NCBI GenBank assembly: GCA_963070105.1
Contig: OY718807.1
Coordinates: forward strand, 9,052,483-9,116,482
Source of the DNA: Litomosoides sigmodontis
Lineage: Eukaryota; Nematoda; Chromadorea; Rhabditida; Onchocercidae
Direction of reading: 5' to 3'
DNA: 64,000 bases
This document shows positions 26,570 through 38,343 of this stretch, piece after piece; the first letter of the stretch is position 1; each line of letters starts with the position of its first letter. The notes under the pieces are model-generated. The model did not search any database. It was not told the DNA's origin and saw only the letters and a program-made list of their open reading frames with translations. The position numbers were made by a program, and so were the translations under genes.

Positions 26570-26581
26570 ATACACATACAT
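26525..26581. repeat. (CA)n microsatellite
   Basis: About 40 bp of pure CA followed by TACACA variants. Confidence 0.95.
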
Positions 26582-26603
26582 ACTGCGATTTTTTTTTCTT
26601 TCT

Positions 26604-26830
26604 TAAGCTTTCACCTGTTCTCGGCTTTTTTCCGTTTTTTTTTTAAAATTTTCATTGATTTTCTAACCGTCAGTGAACAACATTCCTGAGTGGAATAAAT
26701 ATTATTCATACGTGAAATTTTTACCTTTGTTCTTTTGGTAACTACTGCTACGTACGTTTATGAAATATATATTGGATGCAAATGACGTACGTGTCATACG
26801 TACATGCGTAAAAATGAAAATACATTGTTT
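26604..26830. repeat. Diverged dispersed repeat, copy 1
   Basis: Shares two blocks, in the same order and orientation, with 29862-30057: an AAGCTTTCAYCTGTT-TCGGCTTT-like block, and about 150-180 bp later a GACGTACGTGTCATACGTAC-like block ending GCGTAAAAAT. The sequence between is hardly alignable by eye. Confidence 0.5.
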
Positions 26831-26920
26831 GGAGAAAGTAGTGAGAGTGTATTTTCCAACATTTTCTCAAGTTGATGAAAATAGGAAGGTAGCATTTGCA
26901 TTGTGCAAGATTGTCCATTA

Positions 26921-28640
26921 TTAAAATTGCTTATTTGTTTGAGATGAATTGACACTTCCAGGATGCTCGTACGCTGAATGTGCAAATAAACATTTCAATG
27001 TTATTGCAACCATCAAATGAACGAGTGGATGAATGAGAAATATGCAAATTGTGGGAAATTTCCGTTTCATTGCTGTCAAACAAAGAAAAAAACGAAATTT
27101 ATTCTCTTTGATTTTTCTCCTCGCAATTCATAATTTTTAGTAATTTATTAATTTTCAAGATCAGTTAACAATTGAAGCAAAAAAATCAATTAATATGGTG
27201 CATTTATTTAGAAAAAATGTTTGCTTAGAAACAATTTGTAGGAGAAGGGAATGCATTATGGCTTCTAAGATGAATTAATAGGAAGGATTCGAATTTCATT
27301 TTTTGGCTTAAAAGTTATAATTAAAAGAATGGGATGTTTAAATTCATAATGAAAAGTATTGAGCAAATATTTCAAATTAAATAGCAATTAAATGATTGCC
27401 GTCTGTGATTTGATTAATCAGTGTTGGATGACTTCAGTCCTAGGCAATTTATAATTTATTTAAAGAGAAGAAAAGATTAAGGCAATGGGATTTATTAGCG
27501 GAAAAAGGTGAAAAATGAAGTGGTAGAATGATAAAAGGAAGTGATTAAAGCGACTGGTCGTTGATCATAAGAGAGTAAGTCTTTGCGAAAATTGAAATTG
27601 AAATTTGCTGAAGCAAGAAACAGTTATTCGAAATGGATAACAGGCTTACTTAAACAAAGCATTCTAACATTACCTTATAGTTTGATTGAAAACGAAATAT
27701 CAATAAGCCTGATGAGTGAGTGAGTGTTGCAAGTGATCGATAAAAAACAAAGAAGAATTAAGAAGTTGTAAAAACGGTTTCATTTTATAATTTTTAACTT
27801 TACAATTTAGGCACTTTTTCTTGCATGCAACAGAGAAAATTAAAATGAATAGGATGAATCCTTTTTATTTTCTAATAATTCAATCATTCATTCTTTTATT
27901 TACCACTTAAATGCTCATTAAAATTAATTTAAATAACATCAGAATTAATTACTACTAAAATTAGGCAAGGAGCGAAAAGAATAAAAAGCACCAGTATTGT
28001 TGAAAAAAGTTTAAGATTTAAAATTATAATATTATTAAAGAAAACTTACTGTTGCATTTCATCAAATTCAATTTAAGTCCGTTAACTCTTAATTCTTCTT
28101 CACTATTTCGTCGACCGACCGGATTCCTGGAATTCAGGCAGAAGCGTAAATTTCAAACAAATTTACAGAAACTCCAGGAATACTACTGCCTATCGGACAT
28201 TTTGGTGCGAAAAAAGAAAAACTGAAATTACTACATTGTTAGCACTTTATTTTATCTTATCTAATTAACTAATTGGCTACACTTTTGTTTTTCAACAACC
28301 GCAGCAATATTATTTCTGTGAATATTTCATACTTTTCTCTACGTGAAACACGAGCACATGCGCGTGGATCAACTACGGATATCAATTGCTCATCACGGAT
28401 CTTCAATTTCCTCCTCATTTTTCCGCTCCAACTTTCCACAAAAATGACCATTGAAATGATTAAAACTACTGCACTTACTGGTTCGCCGATAACTAATTTC
28501 CACTTACATCCACAAATTTCCTCATTTACCTCCTCACTGAGTGGACAGAGTGTTTCGCACAGCAAAATCTTACCAGTTTTATGATCTGTTCGAGATGACC
28601 ACTTCAAAACAGTGTAATAAATCACTGATAGAGCATTCCT
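26921..28640 (-). CDS. Putative small Cys-rich single-pass membrane protein, 5' end unresolved
   Basis: Tentative minus-strand gene. The main exon runs from about 28630 (acceptor perhaps CTATCAG) to 28333. It encodes LLCETLCPLSEEVNEEICGC, then a hydrophobic segment (VSAVVLIISMVIFV) and a basic tail (KMRRKLKIRDEQ, RACARVSRREK). A donor at 28332 (AAAA|GTATGA) joins in phase to 28050-28126 (NPVGRRNSEEELRVNG), which has a TTCCAG acceptor and a GTAAGT donor. That joins in phase to 26921-26973, ending SSQTNKQF and stop. Reading through the first donor instead ends at TAG 28269, with AATAAA at 28252-28247, so two C-termini are possible. No upstream ATG or signal-peptide exon was found. No family is recognised. 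The four-Cys, one-helix plan resembles the gene at 23.5 kb, but no homology is shown. Confidence 0.4.
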
Positions 28641-28737
28641 ATATGGCACTTTCTCTCAATTGTCCAACGAATACGGTCACCTGTGACGTCATACGACACC
28701 TATTACGTTTAATACCTTTTGAAATGCATTCCTTGCC

Positions 28738-29439
28738 GAATGCAATAAAGAGAAATAGCGCTTACGTATCCTGAATTATTGATTGATTGCTGAAAAATCA
28801 CCCGTACAATCTCATCACAAACATATCCCCTAATTCTAACTTCATTCTAGAGCAATAGAATTTCCACTTTCTATTATAAAACAACAAATTTTAATCCAAA
28901 AAAAGTGAACATTTGAACAAAAGAAAAAATGCATTCAAACGCCTAAAGCTTTGGTACTATTACTAAATTAGCATAAATAGCATGTATGTGTTGTGTACCA
29001 GTAAAGCATAGATCAAAATAAAAATTATTTCAAAACAAAATGTTTCTGTTGCAAATATATCAACCTATTGCTATTAGCAGTGATGATTGCAAAAATGGAA
29101 GTGTTAAATTTTCAGTTACAAAATGCCAATTTTCAACAACTTCAAAAATATCTATATCCATTATATTTAATTGATTATTGAAAAGAGATTAATTAATTAA
29201 GCGTTAATTAATTGAGTGAAAAAAATGCAAAACTGTTGTATCAAATATCACATTGAGTAATTAACTCAATGAGTAAGTGAAAAATTGGCAGCAGAGAGAG
29301 AGAGAGAGAGAGAGACGTGATATTACTCTACGTGAGAGAGTTTCACTAAATCAATCGATTAATCCTCACTTCTTTTTCGCTGATTTTTCAGCAATCAATC
29401 AATAATTCAGGATACGTACGCGCTATTTCTCTTGCATTC
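28738..29439. repeat. 60-bp inverted repeat with 580-bp spacer
   Basis: Arms at 28738-28800 and 29381-29439 are reverse complements over about 60 bp, with one mismatch and one 4-bp indel. Each arm, read outward from the spacer, begins TGATTTTTCAGCAATCAATC and runs through ATAATTCAGGATACGTA. The spacer is AT-rich and contains a GA microsatellite (29294-29315). I see no target-site duplication or transposase. It may be a MITE-like element or an inverted duplication of a promoter or outron region. Confidence 0.85.
29294..29315. repeat. (GA)n microsatellite
   Basis: Eleven GA units within the spacer of the inverted repeat. Confidence 0.9.
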
Positions 29440-29861
29440 ACGTATAACACTTTTAAAATTGTGTTCATTCCATTATTGCTGCATGCAGTAAGCCTTACTA
29501 TCGATTCCTAAATTTCACTCCTTCTTACTAATTCAAATTTAAGTTATTCCAATCGATTAGCTCCATGTTTGTTTTTGTTACGGTGTAATTGTATTTGTGA
29601 AATGTATCGCGGAGGAAGGTGAACAGACAGGTCAATACATACATATGCAGTGGAAATGCATATATTGCTAATTTCGAAAATATTTTAAAATTCACTTCAT
29701 TTAATAAAATTAATTTTTCAAATGGCATGAATTTGCCGTTCTTTCCTCTCTCTCTCAGTTTTTTTTTCTAACCATTTTTTTTTGGGGCCCAAATTTAGAC
29801 AGTCTTTATTTGTAGCACTTAGAGGTCAAAGTTCATCAGAAATTATTCAACCCTTTCATTT

Positions 29862-30057
29862 TAAAGCTTTCATCTGTTGTCGGCTTTCTTTTGCCGTCAT
29901 TCACATCAATTTCTGGCCATCAAAAAAAACCATAGACATTTTCAAAAGTAATAAATAATCGAAGAAAAAATTTTCCTCTCACTATTCCTGCGTTTATTTG
30001 GTGCAAATGAATTGTACGTCATGTACGTGTATGCGTAAAAATAAGATGAAATGGAAA
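29862..30057. repeat. Diverged dispersed repeat, copy 2
   Basis: Partner of 26604-26830 (see that entry). The AAGCTTTCATCTGTTGTCGG block is followed by the ATGTACGTGTATGCGTAAAA block. Confidence 0.5.
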
Positions 30058-30059
30058 TT

Positions 30060-31640
30060 CTTCCAGGCACTTTTCCACGTTTGTAAGAAATATATGTTTG
30101 ACGTAAGTGACGTGAGTGTATGTATGCGCTGAAAATATCGCATAAAAATGTGCTTTTTCCTACATTTACCTGTCCAATACGAATTGAAAAAATAAGAAAT
30201 GTTATAGTTGCATAATTTACACCCTCAAAGCATGCATTTAATTATGATTTAAAATTTTATTTAATTTTAAATTAAAATTTTAAATTTCTTTTCACTATTT
30301 TCAGCCAAAAAAAACTGTGCAAATTTAGCTTTCAGTGTTATTTTAATTAGAGTAAAATATGTGAAAATTGGTTGGAATTTTATTTTATTGCATCGAATCA
30401 CCCGCCTTCTTTTTTCTTTGCTCATTTCGGAACATTAAATTGTCGAAGAAATTAGTTGGGAAAATATTTTTCATTTAGTGATAGATAGATAGAAAGAGGG
30501 AGGGGGAGAGGGAGAGGGAGGGAGAGAGAGAAGATGGCAAGAGTGATGAGATATCAATCCGTGGAAGGAAGAAAGCACTACGTTTGTTTGTTCGGAAATT
30601 AATTATGGAGTAAATTAAAAATTTAAAGTTTTAGATGAGAACATACTATTTGGAATTTAATTGCTTAAGCAAAATTAAATGTTTTAATGAAATCATTTGA
30701 TTTTTAAGCAAACAGTGATTTTTATTTGATTGAAATGATTTCTGTTTGATTACATGCGAGATCAAAATGGAGGAGAACTGATGCACTTACTAAAAAAAAA
30801 TTCAACATAATCAGAAAAATTAATTAAAATAGGAGAATAAATTAATTAATTAAAATAGATATTAAAATGATTACTTAAAGTAATTATTAGTCAAGATTCA
30901 AGCATTTATTGCTCGTGCATTTCTTTCGCCTTAAATGTTGAACAAATGATTGAAGCAAACAGTCCAATTAGTCAATTATAGCATTAATGATCATTTACTA
31001 AATTAACAAATAGCTTAATTATAAAATTAATAATTGGAATTATTCCTTTTTGATTATAAAAATAATATCTGAAAATTTATGGCAACAATTCCATTTCGCA
31101 ACGAACGTTTCGTATTCAAAGTGATTTTGTGGGAAGGCAGATAGTTAGGTGGAAGTCTGCTCGGACATTTAGCCAACTTGCAATAGCAGCATGCTTACTG
31201 TTCAACTGTTATGAATTTATTGCAAATAATTAAATTACTCGTTTTTCACGTGTTTCCACGTGTTAAACGTCAGTAAAAAGTGTTGTAGAAGTAAAATTAG
31301 CCATTTACTTTTCGACGGCAAAAATTGTTCCCTCGATTTTTTCCTTTTGCCTTTTATTTTACGGTTTTTTTTTATGGATAAGAAATTCCATTTCATTTGC
31401 ATTTTGTTTATTCAGCATAAATAAAAGCGAATTATTATTCGATTCATGCATGCTAGAAAAGAAAACTTGTCTTTTTCGTTTGTGACATTTTTTCCACTTT
31501 CACATGCACTTTTTTTTTAATTTTTCGGAAAAAATTTAAATTATTCATTTCTTTTTTGCGCATTTAAATGAGATGGAATTTCAATGTTATTCACTTCATT
31601 TGCATCGTTGTGAACATTGTTGCTTCAATTTTATTCATTA
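30060..31640. other. Intergenic, nothing recognised
   Basis: AT-rich sequence downstream of the protease gene. It has an AG-rich run at 30485-30530 and no supportable ORF. The protease poly(A) signal (AATAAA, minus) lies at about 31632-31637. Confidence 0.5.
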
Positions 31641-31645
31641 AAATT

Positions 31646-34600
31646 TCAAAGTATTACAGCCTTAACTGTTCGTTGATTTTCAGATTGCTTATCAAAGCAC
31701 AGTCCAACGTACTGACAGATAAATTGACTGTGTGCTCGTAAATCCATAAAAATACTTCCATCCAAGCTGATCTCATCAGTTGCATCATATTCTACAAAGC
31801 AATTATGTGACAGAAATGAATTTAACGAATTTTTAGCAAACATTCATTAATCTTAAATTAACGAGAAAACTAGCTCGTTAAATTTTAAAAAGAAAAATTC
31901 GATATTTAGAAGGGAAAATTAATCATTCGAAAAAAGCAAAGGGTGAAATCTCTCTGCAACACCGAACATTAGTTTTATAAAAAAAAAAATTAACATTTAT
32001 GAAAACAATTCTACCAACAACAATTTTCGCTTTGTTATTATGCAATTACTCACTTAAGTATACAATTAAAATTTTTTGCATAATTTTTTAAAAAATTTTA
32101 ATTGAAATTAAAAAAAGAGAGAGAGAGTACCATCATCATTTCTATGCTTTGCCATATCAATAACTCGACAATCTGTTCCGGCGGAAGCAACACCAGCAAC
32201 ATTCCATGCACCATTTTCACTCTTGAACATCAATCCCACACCGCTATCACCCTATTTAAATTCGTTGTAAAAATTTCATCTAAAAATTTTAATTAGAAAT
32301 GAAAAATTTCCCTCCACTCACCGAGCACATATTTCCCTCGTGTAGCTCGGATGTGCATATCTGATCGCCAATTTCATCCAGGACTGGCTCATCCAGAATG
32401 CAATCGATGCGTGTAACATTTATTGTTGCAAGCGCTGTTGTCTGTTTTAGTTTTGTAGCTAAATGTATGTGTTACAATTTTAATAGATCTTTCTGTAAAA
32501 AAAAAGTTTTCGTATTTTAAATTTAAATATTGAAATTTTTCAAAAATTTTCTTAAAGTTTTACAAATTTTACAATTTCATTACCGCATGGGACGACGATC
32601 ACTTTTATTCGGCGGAAATTTTTGCAAAATACTAAATAATTGAATTTTAAAGTTAAATTGGCACTATCACTAAAAACTTACGATTAGAACCTCGAGAGTA
32701 TAAAGTGAAAATATTCGGTACGGCATCATCTGGCTGTGCAATGCATGCAACATCATCAAGTGGTGCCGAAAAAATTTTTTAGAAAAATTTTTAAGAAAAA
32801 AATATCATTTTCTAAAAAATTTAAATAATATTGTAAGAATAAAAATTTAAATGAAATATGTTTAAACCATTCTTAATTTAACAGTAGCAATAGCAATATC
32901 ATTGTGTAAGCAGGGCCCCGTGAGATAATCAGCGGGAATTGCTATCTGCAACAGCACAAAATTAACGTATATGAATTAATGCTGTTAACTTTTTTAATTG
33001 ATGCTAATTAATTATAAGCAATTATTTATTCGCTTATAACTCTTTCACTTCCATAAAAATACTTGCTACCACTAAAAAATATGAAATGGACTAACTATTC
33101 AGTTCAACGTTCTTTAGAATGTGAAAAAAAGTACGATGAAATTTTTTCGTTGATTTAATTTAAAATTTTAATTATTTCAAATTAACATTTGCAGCAAATT
33201 TTATTTTATGATGAAATCAGTTGTGGTACAGCAACTGATTGTCATTTAAACTGTAACTGTTCTCCTTTATCATATCTTTTTTCAAATCATAATGAGTGCA
33301 ACAGGTAAGGATTACATTTCTCACATTTACCGACCGTGCCACCTGTTGAAAGTCTGAGCAGGAATCTTTAGCAAACGGAAGACAGCCACCACCGTAATAA
33401 ACTTTCCACTTTCTACCACCCATTACTTGAAGTAGGGTTTTTCTGGAAACTATTTGAAGTAATTAATTACCTCATTAATCAATTTCTAATAATTAATCAA
33501 TTTTTTGCAATGTTTTTGTAATAAACTATTCTATCACTTGGAATTACGTAAATATATTTTAAAATATAGCTAGTAATTTCAATTATACAAAAGATAGTAT
33601 TTTGAATTAATTTAAAAAATAAATTTTTTTTGGTACAACTATACCGTTCACAGTCTTTTTTAACAAAACAATGAGCAGCTGTTAACACATGTCTATCTGA
33701 TATCATTGTACCGGAACAGCTTGATTGCACACCTCAAATTTTTAAATAATTTTTAACTTTCATTTTTGTTGCAATAGAAGCAAAGAAGTGCGAGTGCGAA
33801 TACCTGCTGAATTTAATCTTCTCTAACATTTGGTTGTTTAAATAAATTAAGGAAAAATATTGCATTTAACGGATAATTGCTAGGTGCACAAATTTACAGA
33901 CTGTAAAATTTCAAAAAAAAAAAAAAATTAGCCGATATTTTTTTCAACCAGTCACTAGCAAGAACAAATTAAGCACTTGATGTTTTAAATTTCTAGTCGA
34001 AAAAGCTAAAAATAATCGTTTATAACTTACGCAATTAAATTATTGAATAAAATTTAGCATTTGCAATGAATGAATGACATATTACCTTTCACTGGTTTTT
34101 TCGTAATTTTTGCTTTACAAATGGAATAAGCTATAAAAGAGTTTGTTAGCGTGAAGTCTGGAAGCACGTGTCACGCACGTAACGCAATGCTAAAAATTCA
34201 TTTAAGAAAAGAAGTTGTACCATTTCTTGAATATTGCAAATGAACCGAAAATGGTGCTTCATTCTGTTTTACGTTGACACCACCCATTAGGAAGCGTGGT
34301 ACATCATTTCCTTGCGTATCTGTTATCGGTTCACGTGCAACACGTCGAGAATGCATAAAATTAATTCAGTTAAAGATATAGTACGTTTTAAATTGTATTT
34401 ATTTTAAAAATATAACGCTAACATATTTCGATGAGACGATTAATGATGATATCTTGCTTATGACGTGCCAAATGCGTAACACGTGAACGTTAGTTAATAT
34501 TAACGTGTGCTTTTAACTTAGCTTAGGACAAAAATTTCTTAAAACGTAATGTCAAATATTATTTTTTTCATATTGCTGAAGTTAAGAAATTCAGCCGTTT

Positions 34601-34917
34601 ATGAATTAAAAAGAAATATAGGCTTTTTTAATCAGTAAAAGGTATATGACGTACGTCAGCTCTACATCTCGTCCGTAATTTTTGAACTTCACTTGCCGTC
34701 AAGTGTGCTAATAGTTCCGCTGTTTTATCAACAAACAATATCAAACCGCAAACGCAAATATATATTATTCTAAAAAAAATGAAAAAAGTTTTGCTTAATT
34801 AAGCTAAATTTTACGTAATTGATTTTCTTGTAAATTATTTAATTTTACTATCTTACATTTACATTACGTTATACGAGTGCGTAACTTCAAACAAATTACT
34901 ATTTTCACCGCTCTCAT
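31646..34917 (-). CDS. Trypsin-like serine protease (peptidase family S1)
   Basis: Secreted S1 endopeptidase. Exons on the minus strand: 34868-34917 (ATG), 34655-34769, 34221-34319, 33645-33732, about 33331-33442 (donor could be 33316), 32868-32945, about 32682-32770, 32584-32631, 32322-32458, 32131-32251, 31646-31791 (TGA). The first two give a signal peptide (IIYICVCGLILFVDKTA) and a pro-segment (HLTASEVQKL). RFLMGG replaces the usual IVGG activation site. All three catalytic residues are present: His in VLTAAHC, Asp in HNDIAIA, Ser in GDSGVG. The last exon ends with FMDLRAHSQFICQY. Two joins are unresolved. The exon-2 to exon-3 junction does not phase with the strong GTACGT donor. No AG acceptor precedes the exon carrying PLDDVACIAQPDD, where an in-frame TAA lies just upstream. 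Either non-canonical splicing or early decay is possible. The family call is secure; functionality is not. Confidence 0.85.
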
Positions 34918-34949
34918 CAATCAACTTGTAAAAATTAAAAAATCAGCTG

Positions 34950-36720
34950 AAATTTTTAAAAAATAGTTTCATAGACTGAGAAGTTATGCTGATGAATGGA
35001 TAGAGAATGCTGGCATTATCACTGATAGGATGATGATTTCTGTTAGCTAAAAAAAATATTGTATTGCTGAAGTGGTAATTGATGAAAGGGAGAATTGTTG
35101 AAATAAATTTCGATTTTCAGATTTTGGTTTAAAATTTTGGAAAGATGAAAATAAACGAAGAATTGCAAAAAAAAAAAATTGTAATTTTAGTTTGCTTAAC
35201 ATAAATCAAGTTTAACTTTTATTGGGAAAAATTTTTCGACAGAAATAAACTTATCAGTGAAAGAATTAAAATTTTAAAGGACAAAATTTTTTCGCTTCTT
35301 CATTCTTGCACATTGACATGCCTGAAGGAGTTTTATTTAATTAAAAGTAATTTGGAAATGAATTAAATGACATAAAATTGCCGACTGCTTCTCTAGCCTG
35401 GGATATTGAAGCAATGAGGAAGCAGTACCCATTAATTAGTTTGAAATTTGCTAAAAAATTCAAAAAGCCAACCTATAATTCATTGTTCTTGGCTATTTGG
35501 ATTTACGTGGAAGAAATGCACAGAGAGGCTTTTCTTTTTCAATTGTTTTTTAAAATAATTCCTTGTAAATTTATAGCAGAAGAAAAACATAACTTTTTTA
35601 CGTAAATTTTACATCAATAAAGTTAAAAATTTTTTTGGATAAAACTTGAAATGTCGGTTTTGGCTTTTGATGTTCTTACCTCTTTTATGGCCAAATATCT
35701 CGTTTCTTTTTTTGTTATTCGTTTATTTTTAGTCCTATCAAATGGTGAAATATCATATATGATGTGAGCAACAATTTAATATTTTTTGTTAAAATGAAAA
35801 TTCAATTGTCATGAGAATTGCAGATATTGTGATTTATTAAGTTTAAGTGTTATATTTAAAAATCCCTAATTGTGCTAATGTTGTAATTAAAAATTATCGA
35901 TTAATTAGCATTGAAAAGATCAATCTACCGATTGGCCGATTGTTTACTAATGATGAAATAATATTTCGCTTAATTCATAAAATAGAAGGAAGGAAATGTT
36001 CATCACATTTTCATTCTTCTTCTTTTAATTTTTTGCTTTTTCTGAGAGCAATTATTGTTGGGTAATTAATTTCACTTCACTTAGTCATGTTAGACAATTA
36101 GTTTAATTTTCACGCAGTCGTCTCGAGCAATTAATTAAATTCTCCTTAATTTAATTTATATTTTATTAATGATAAATATTATTTGATAGCTTCCTAATGT
36201 GCGGCATTTTGCAACGAACGTCAAAATTATTTTATCATCAAATTAAAGTAATCATTTGAATATTTTGATATAATGATTGTTAAGACATACTTAAACAGTG
36301 AACATAATTTGCATAATTGAAACTTTGATAAATTCCGCACACTTCAAGCGAAAAAGTCATTTTGAAGCGCAGGAGAGTGGTGCGTTTTACGGCACACGAA
36401 AATTGAAATGATGAAGTCGACAAGAAGGAAAAAGAATCATAGGTGTTTGTGTGCACTAATTAATTAATTAATTAGCAAGCTGCAAAAATTTGTTGCTTCC
36501 ACTTCGTTATTTTATTCTACAAATGTTGATTTTTCCAGCAATAAAAGAACTCTTGAATTTGCATTTACTATTAATATCTTCTTTCTTGCAAATGAAAAAC
36601 AATTTAATACAATGAAGTTGCAAATCAATTTAGAAATTTAACTTCCATCCAAAGTTTAAACTGCTAATTGAAATTTTTCAAAGTAATATATTTGATTGAA
36701 GTGAACAACGATGCATTAAT
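34950..36720. other. Intergenic between divergent protease and SH2-like genes
   Basis: A TTTCAG about 35 nt upstream of the protease ATG could be its trans-splice acceptor. An open stretch at 35390-35530 (SLAWDIEAMRKQYPLISLKF) follows CTTCTCTAG and might be an exon of the downstream plus-strand gene, but I cannot phase it. Otherwise nothing is recognised. Confidence 0.4.
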
Positions 36721-36723
36721 ACA

Positions 36724-38343
36724 TTGAATCACGATCAGCCGGGAAATAAAACTGGAACGTCTGGAAATTCAAAAAGTTTTGATGGAATAATTGATGGTGG
36801 AAGAAAAAAATCATCCCTTCCTACTCAATCTTTTTTGCATACTTTTAAAATGATCAAATTTTCAACAAAAAAATTTTCGTTTTTTTTTTGTGAAACAATA
36901 AAAGGAATGTTCAATTGCTCAAATTATTTCAGTTAAACGACCGCATGTTGTACCGCCGACGCTAAATGAATCCTCCAAATGGCGCTATATCGGTGTTTGC
37001 ACAAAGCGTGAAGCCGAATCATTCCTTCGGCATTTCACAGAATTTCGACTGTATCATCAGTGGGATACTACGGTAGTGGAATACTTCTACAGTCTAACTT
37101 CAGCTACTACCATTTAACACTTACCGTTACGACAGAAGGTTGTTTGAACGTGAAATATAATTAGCATGCAATTACCACGCGCAAAATTTATCACTGTAGC
37201 AAAAATGTTTTACAAAATTCATCTTATACACGCATATCTTTTAGTCGGAACAAACTGTATAGGAAAAAATTCCGAATCTAAATAACCTAAATATAAAACA
37301 CGTAGTACGAATTGCTTCATTGATTAAAATACAAGGCAGATGTAACGTAATTTACTTTTAGTTATTAAAGTAATAATATAATGCAGTTATTTAAATATAA
37401 TTCAAATTTATAAAACTAAAATAGTGAAATAGATTATTGCAAAGGTTCCAATTAGTTTGAGATTACTAAACTAATCAAAATTTCCAGTGCAAATAATCAG
37501 ACAACATAGGATGGATTCAATTTGATCACATCAACCTCTAACTTTTTCTAACAATGTATTACTTGTTTCTTTACATAAATATTCATTTCAAAATAATTTA
37601 AATGCAATTAAAAGCAATTTTGAATCAGACATTGCACAAAATTCAACAATTTCAATTTATTTTCCAGGATTTAACTACATCTATAAGTTAAATGAACAAG
37701 CACAGAATTCAACCAAAATGTAGGCAGGAATGCATTCAGTTTAGGTACACCAATTAGACCGAGTGAATCAAATTTTCAAATTTTAGGTAAACTTGGATGA
37801 TATAAAGCGTCTACCACTTACAGTGGTGTATCTTTCATCAGTTGGCGATTACTTCCACTGGCTTGTCCGAACAATGGGTGAAGTAATGAAGAACAAGTAT
37901 GGGTCACTTATTCATTTCAACTCAAATCTTTGCCTTTGAAGTTACCTTCTTCAGTAGAGCAAAACTATTTTTAAATGAGTTAATTAATTTCGCCTTCTAA
38001 CTAGCCTTTAATCTTAGTCTAAAAATTCCGATTGTTAAGATCGATATGGCAGCTTGATACTAAACCGAAGCATCCACCATTTGAAATTGTTTCACGCCTA
38101 AATGAAAATTTATGTCTCTGAGACACTCGAAGGCTGAGTGCAAAAATCTCCTCTTCCTAATCTTTGCTTTTAAATGTCACATCTGAAATTTTCAGCCATA
38201 CAAAGCAAAAGGAATATAAAATTCGAAGTTATTACATCGAACATTGTGGACCATCTTTACCAACTTTAGATGAACTAATTAAGTGCTATGAAAGCCGCTC
38301 ATACAATAGACGCGGCAATGTTGATGTGTTCCGACTACCGTGA
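36724..38343 (+). CDS. SH2-like domain protein
   Basis: Small adaptor-like protein. Firm exons: 36933-37072 (after ATTTCAG), 37787-37896 and 38196-38343 (TGA), which join in frame. A 5' exon around 36724-36797 (DQPGNKTGTSGNSKSFDG, donor GTGGAA at 36798) fits the phase, but its ATG was not found. The protein reads KWRYIGVCTKREAESFL, FRLYHQWDTT, PLTVVYLSSVGDYFHWLVR, EYKIRSYYIEHCGPSLPTL and DELIKCYESRSYN, ending VFRLP. W-x(2)-G followed by KREAESFL matches the start and first helix of an SH2 domain. PSLPTLDELIKCY matches its C-terminal helix region. The canonical FLVR arginine motif is absent; the nearest match is FRLY. Phosphotyrosine binding is therefore doubtful. The assignment is by eye, at the level of a divergent SH2 fold. 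It converges on eIF4A with an 875-bp gap. Confidence 0.6.

Noticed and set aside
29040..29174. 44-codon ORF starting MFLLQIYQ
   Set aside because: No splice or family evidence; lies in the spacer of the inverted repeat.
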